The notes under the pieces are model-generated. The model saw only the letters and a list, made by a program, of their open reading frames with translations. It had not been told where the DNA came from and searched no databases. From Pantoea sp. Cy-639 (lineage in GTDB: Bacteria > Pseudomonadota > Gammaproteobacteria > Pseudomonadales > Pseudomonadaceae), in assembly GCF_011752525.1 (NCBI RefSeq), contig NZ_VWXI01000010.1:147539-211538 (forward strand): a stretch of 64,000 nucleotides of DNA. The letters run 5' to 3'. The stretch's first letter is position 1; the number at the start of each line of letters is the position of its first letter. The translations under genes and the position numbers were made by a program. Of the stretch, positions 63,684 through 64,000 are shown in pieces.

Positions 63684-64000
63684 TCAACAATTCCCGGACA
63701 CAGAATTGAGTTTTTCCTCAGTAACCGCCGGCGGCACGAAACCGTTGTACTGATGCGGCCGTGTCCAGTTGTACCGCTGCATGAGATATCGCCCGATGTC
63801 CTGCTCGGCCAACGCCGTCGTCATGTAGCCCACCGTCGGCACCGCCGGCGGCACGAAACCGTTGTACTGATGCGGCCGTGTCCAGTTGTACCGCTGCATG
63901 AGATATCGCCCGATGTCCTGCTCGGCCAACGCCGTCGTCATGTAGCCCACCGTCGGCACCCATTCGGTTTTCAGGCTACGAAACAACCGCTCCATCGGCG
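63684..64000 (-). CDS. IS3-family transposase OrfB, C-terminal fragment with internal duplication
   Basis: The visible part begins with PMERLFRSLKTEWVP (the third DDE Glu is in MERLF of the NAPMERxFRSLK motif) and has RYNWTRPHQYNGFVPPAV, the YNxxRPH block of IS3 integrase cores. This 39-residue block occurs twice in tandem because of an exact 117-bp duplication. Normally it occurs once. The protein is probably inactive or altered; it ends SVSGNC at the IS edge. Confidence 0.8.
   Translation of the reverse strand, partial: PMERLFRSLKTEWVPTVGYMTTALAEQDIGRYLMQRYNWTRPHQYNGFVPPAVPTVGYMTTALAEQDIGRYLMQRYNWTRPHQYNGFVPPAVTEEKLNSVSGNC
63724..63957. repeat. Exact 117-bp tandem duplication inside the transposase
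   Basis: Bases 63724-63840 and 63841-63957 appear identical. The unit is a multiple of three, so the duplication is in frame (39 residues each). No spacer separates the copies. Confidence 0.92.

Larger units (their letters stand above)
63678..64000 (-). mobile_element. IS3-family insertion sequence, right end (truncated by window)
   Basis: The transposase frame ends at 63684 and the DNA at 63678-63700 (TAGTGGTCAACAATTCCCGG...) looks like a terminal repeat that overlaps the stop. The element continues beyond 64000, so its other end and target duplication are not visible. Confidence 0.7.

Noticed and set aside
63724..63957. CRISPR-like or satellite repeat
   Set aside because: Only two adjoining copies of 117 bp without spacers, and they code for a transposase segment.
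1..64000. tRNA, rRNA and attachment sites
   Set aside because: No cloverleaf-like stretch or rRNA sequence was recognised, and no matching pair of direct repeats flanks the island; a tRNA scan would settle it.

Overview
The window reads as a high-GC Pseudomonas chromosome, most like the P. putida / P. entomophila group. The reasons are a pseudomonine-type siderophore operon, an IpaH-like NEL ubiquitin-ligase toxin, typical Pseudomonas DUF2339/DUF3999 and DUF2986 genes, and dense coding with ATGA-style overlaps. The species assignment is an inference.

Region by region: (1) 1-7.5 kb is iron acquisition: the 5' end of an NRPS with a heterocyclization domain, a divergent Fur-box promoter, pmsC-pmsE-pmsA-pmsB (chorismate to salicylate, salicyl-AMP and carrier loading, histidine to histamine), a short Fur-like winged-helix protein, and a FetAB-like ABC pair. 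(2) 7.8-12.35 kb is one 1527-aa LRR-NEL effector/toxin. (3) 12.5-28.3 kb is a single minus-strand run of twelve tightly packed genes: the six ebo/EDB genes (order eboD-C-A-B-E-F) followed by two paralogous c-type cytochromes, two paralogous proteins resembling the N-terminal half of VioB/RebD-type imine-dimer synthases, a Cys-rich secreted protein and an NHL/ScyD-ScyE-like propeller. This extended ebo cluster is the most interesting system in the window. (4) 28.9-30.9 kb is a SoxR regulator diverging from an MFS exporter across a clear sox box. (5) 31-40.1 kb holds envelope and hypothetical genes (DUF3142 lipoprotein, TPR protein, a thymidylate-kinase-like protein, DUF2339 and DUF3999 membrane proteins). 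(6) 40.1-45.2 kb is an AraC regulator diverging from a metallo-hydrolase and SDR genes. (7) 45.2-51.4 kb is a LysR regulator diverging from a hydroxyquinol-type aromatic degradation operon (FAD monooxygenase, intradiol dioxygenase, maleylacetate reductase, Dabb protein, alpha/beta hydrolase). (8) 51.4-55.3 kb contains a DUF2986 gene, a broken fimbrial gene, a LysR/hydrolase pair and an InaA/WaaP-like kinase. (9) 55.3-64 kb looks like a foreign, lower-GC island with decayed sequence, a NACHT-type NTPase carrying a C-terminal PD-(D/E)XK nuclease, a divergent RloC/PrrC-like ATPase, and the end of an IS3-family element with an internal in-frame duplication.

How the parts work together: the Fur-controlled genes make and handle a salicylate/histamine siderophore. 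The ebo run probably makes or moves a small molecule between cytoplasm and periplasm, with redox steps by the cytochromes. The two large genes at the right end are probable phage-defence genes. No tRNA, rRNA or CRISPR array was seen.
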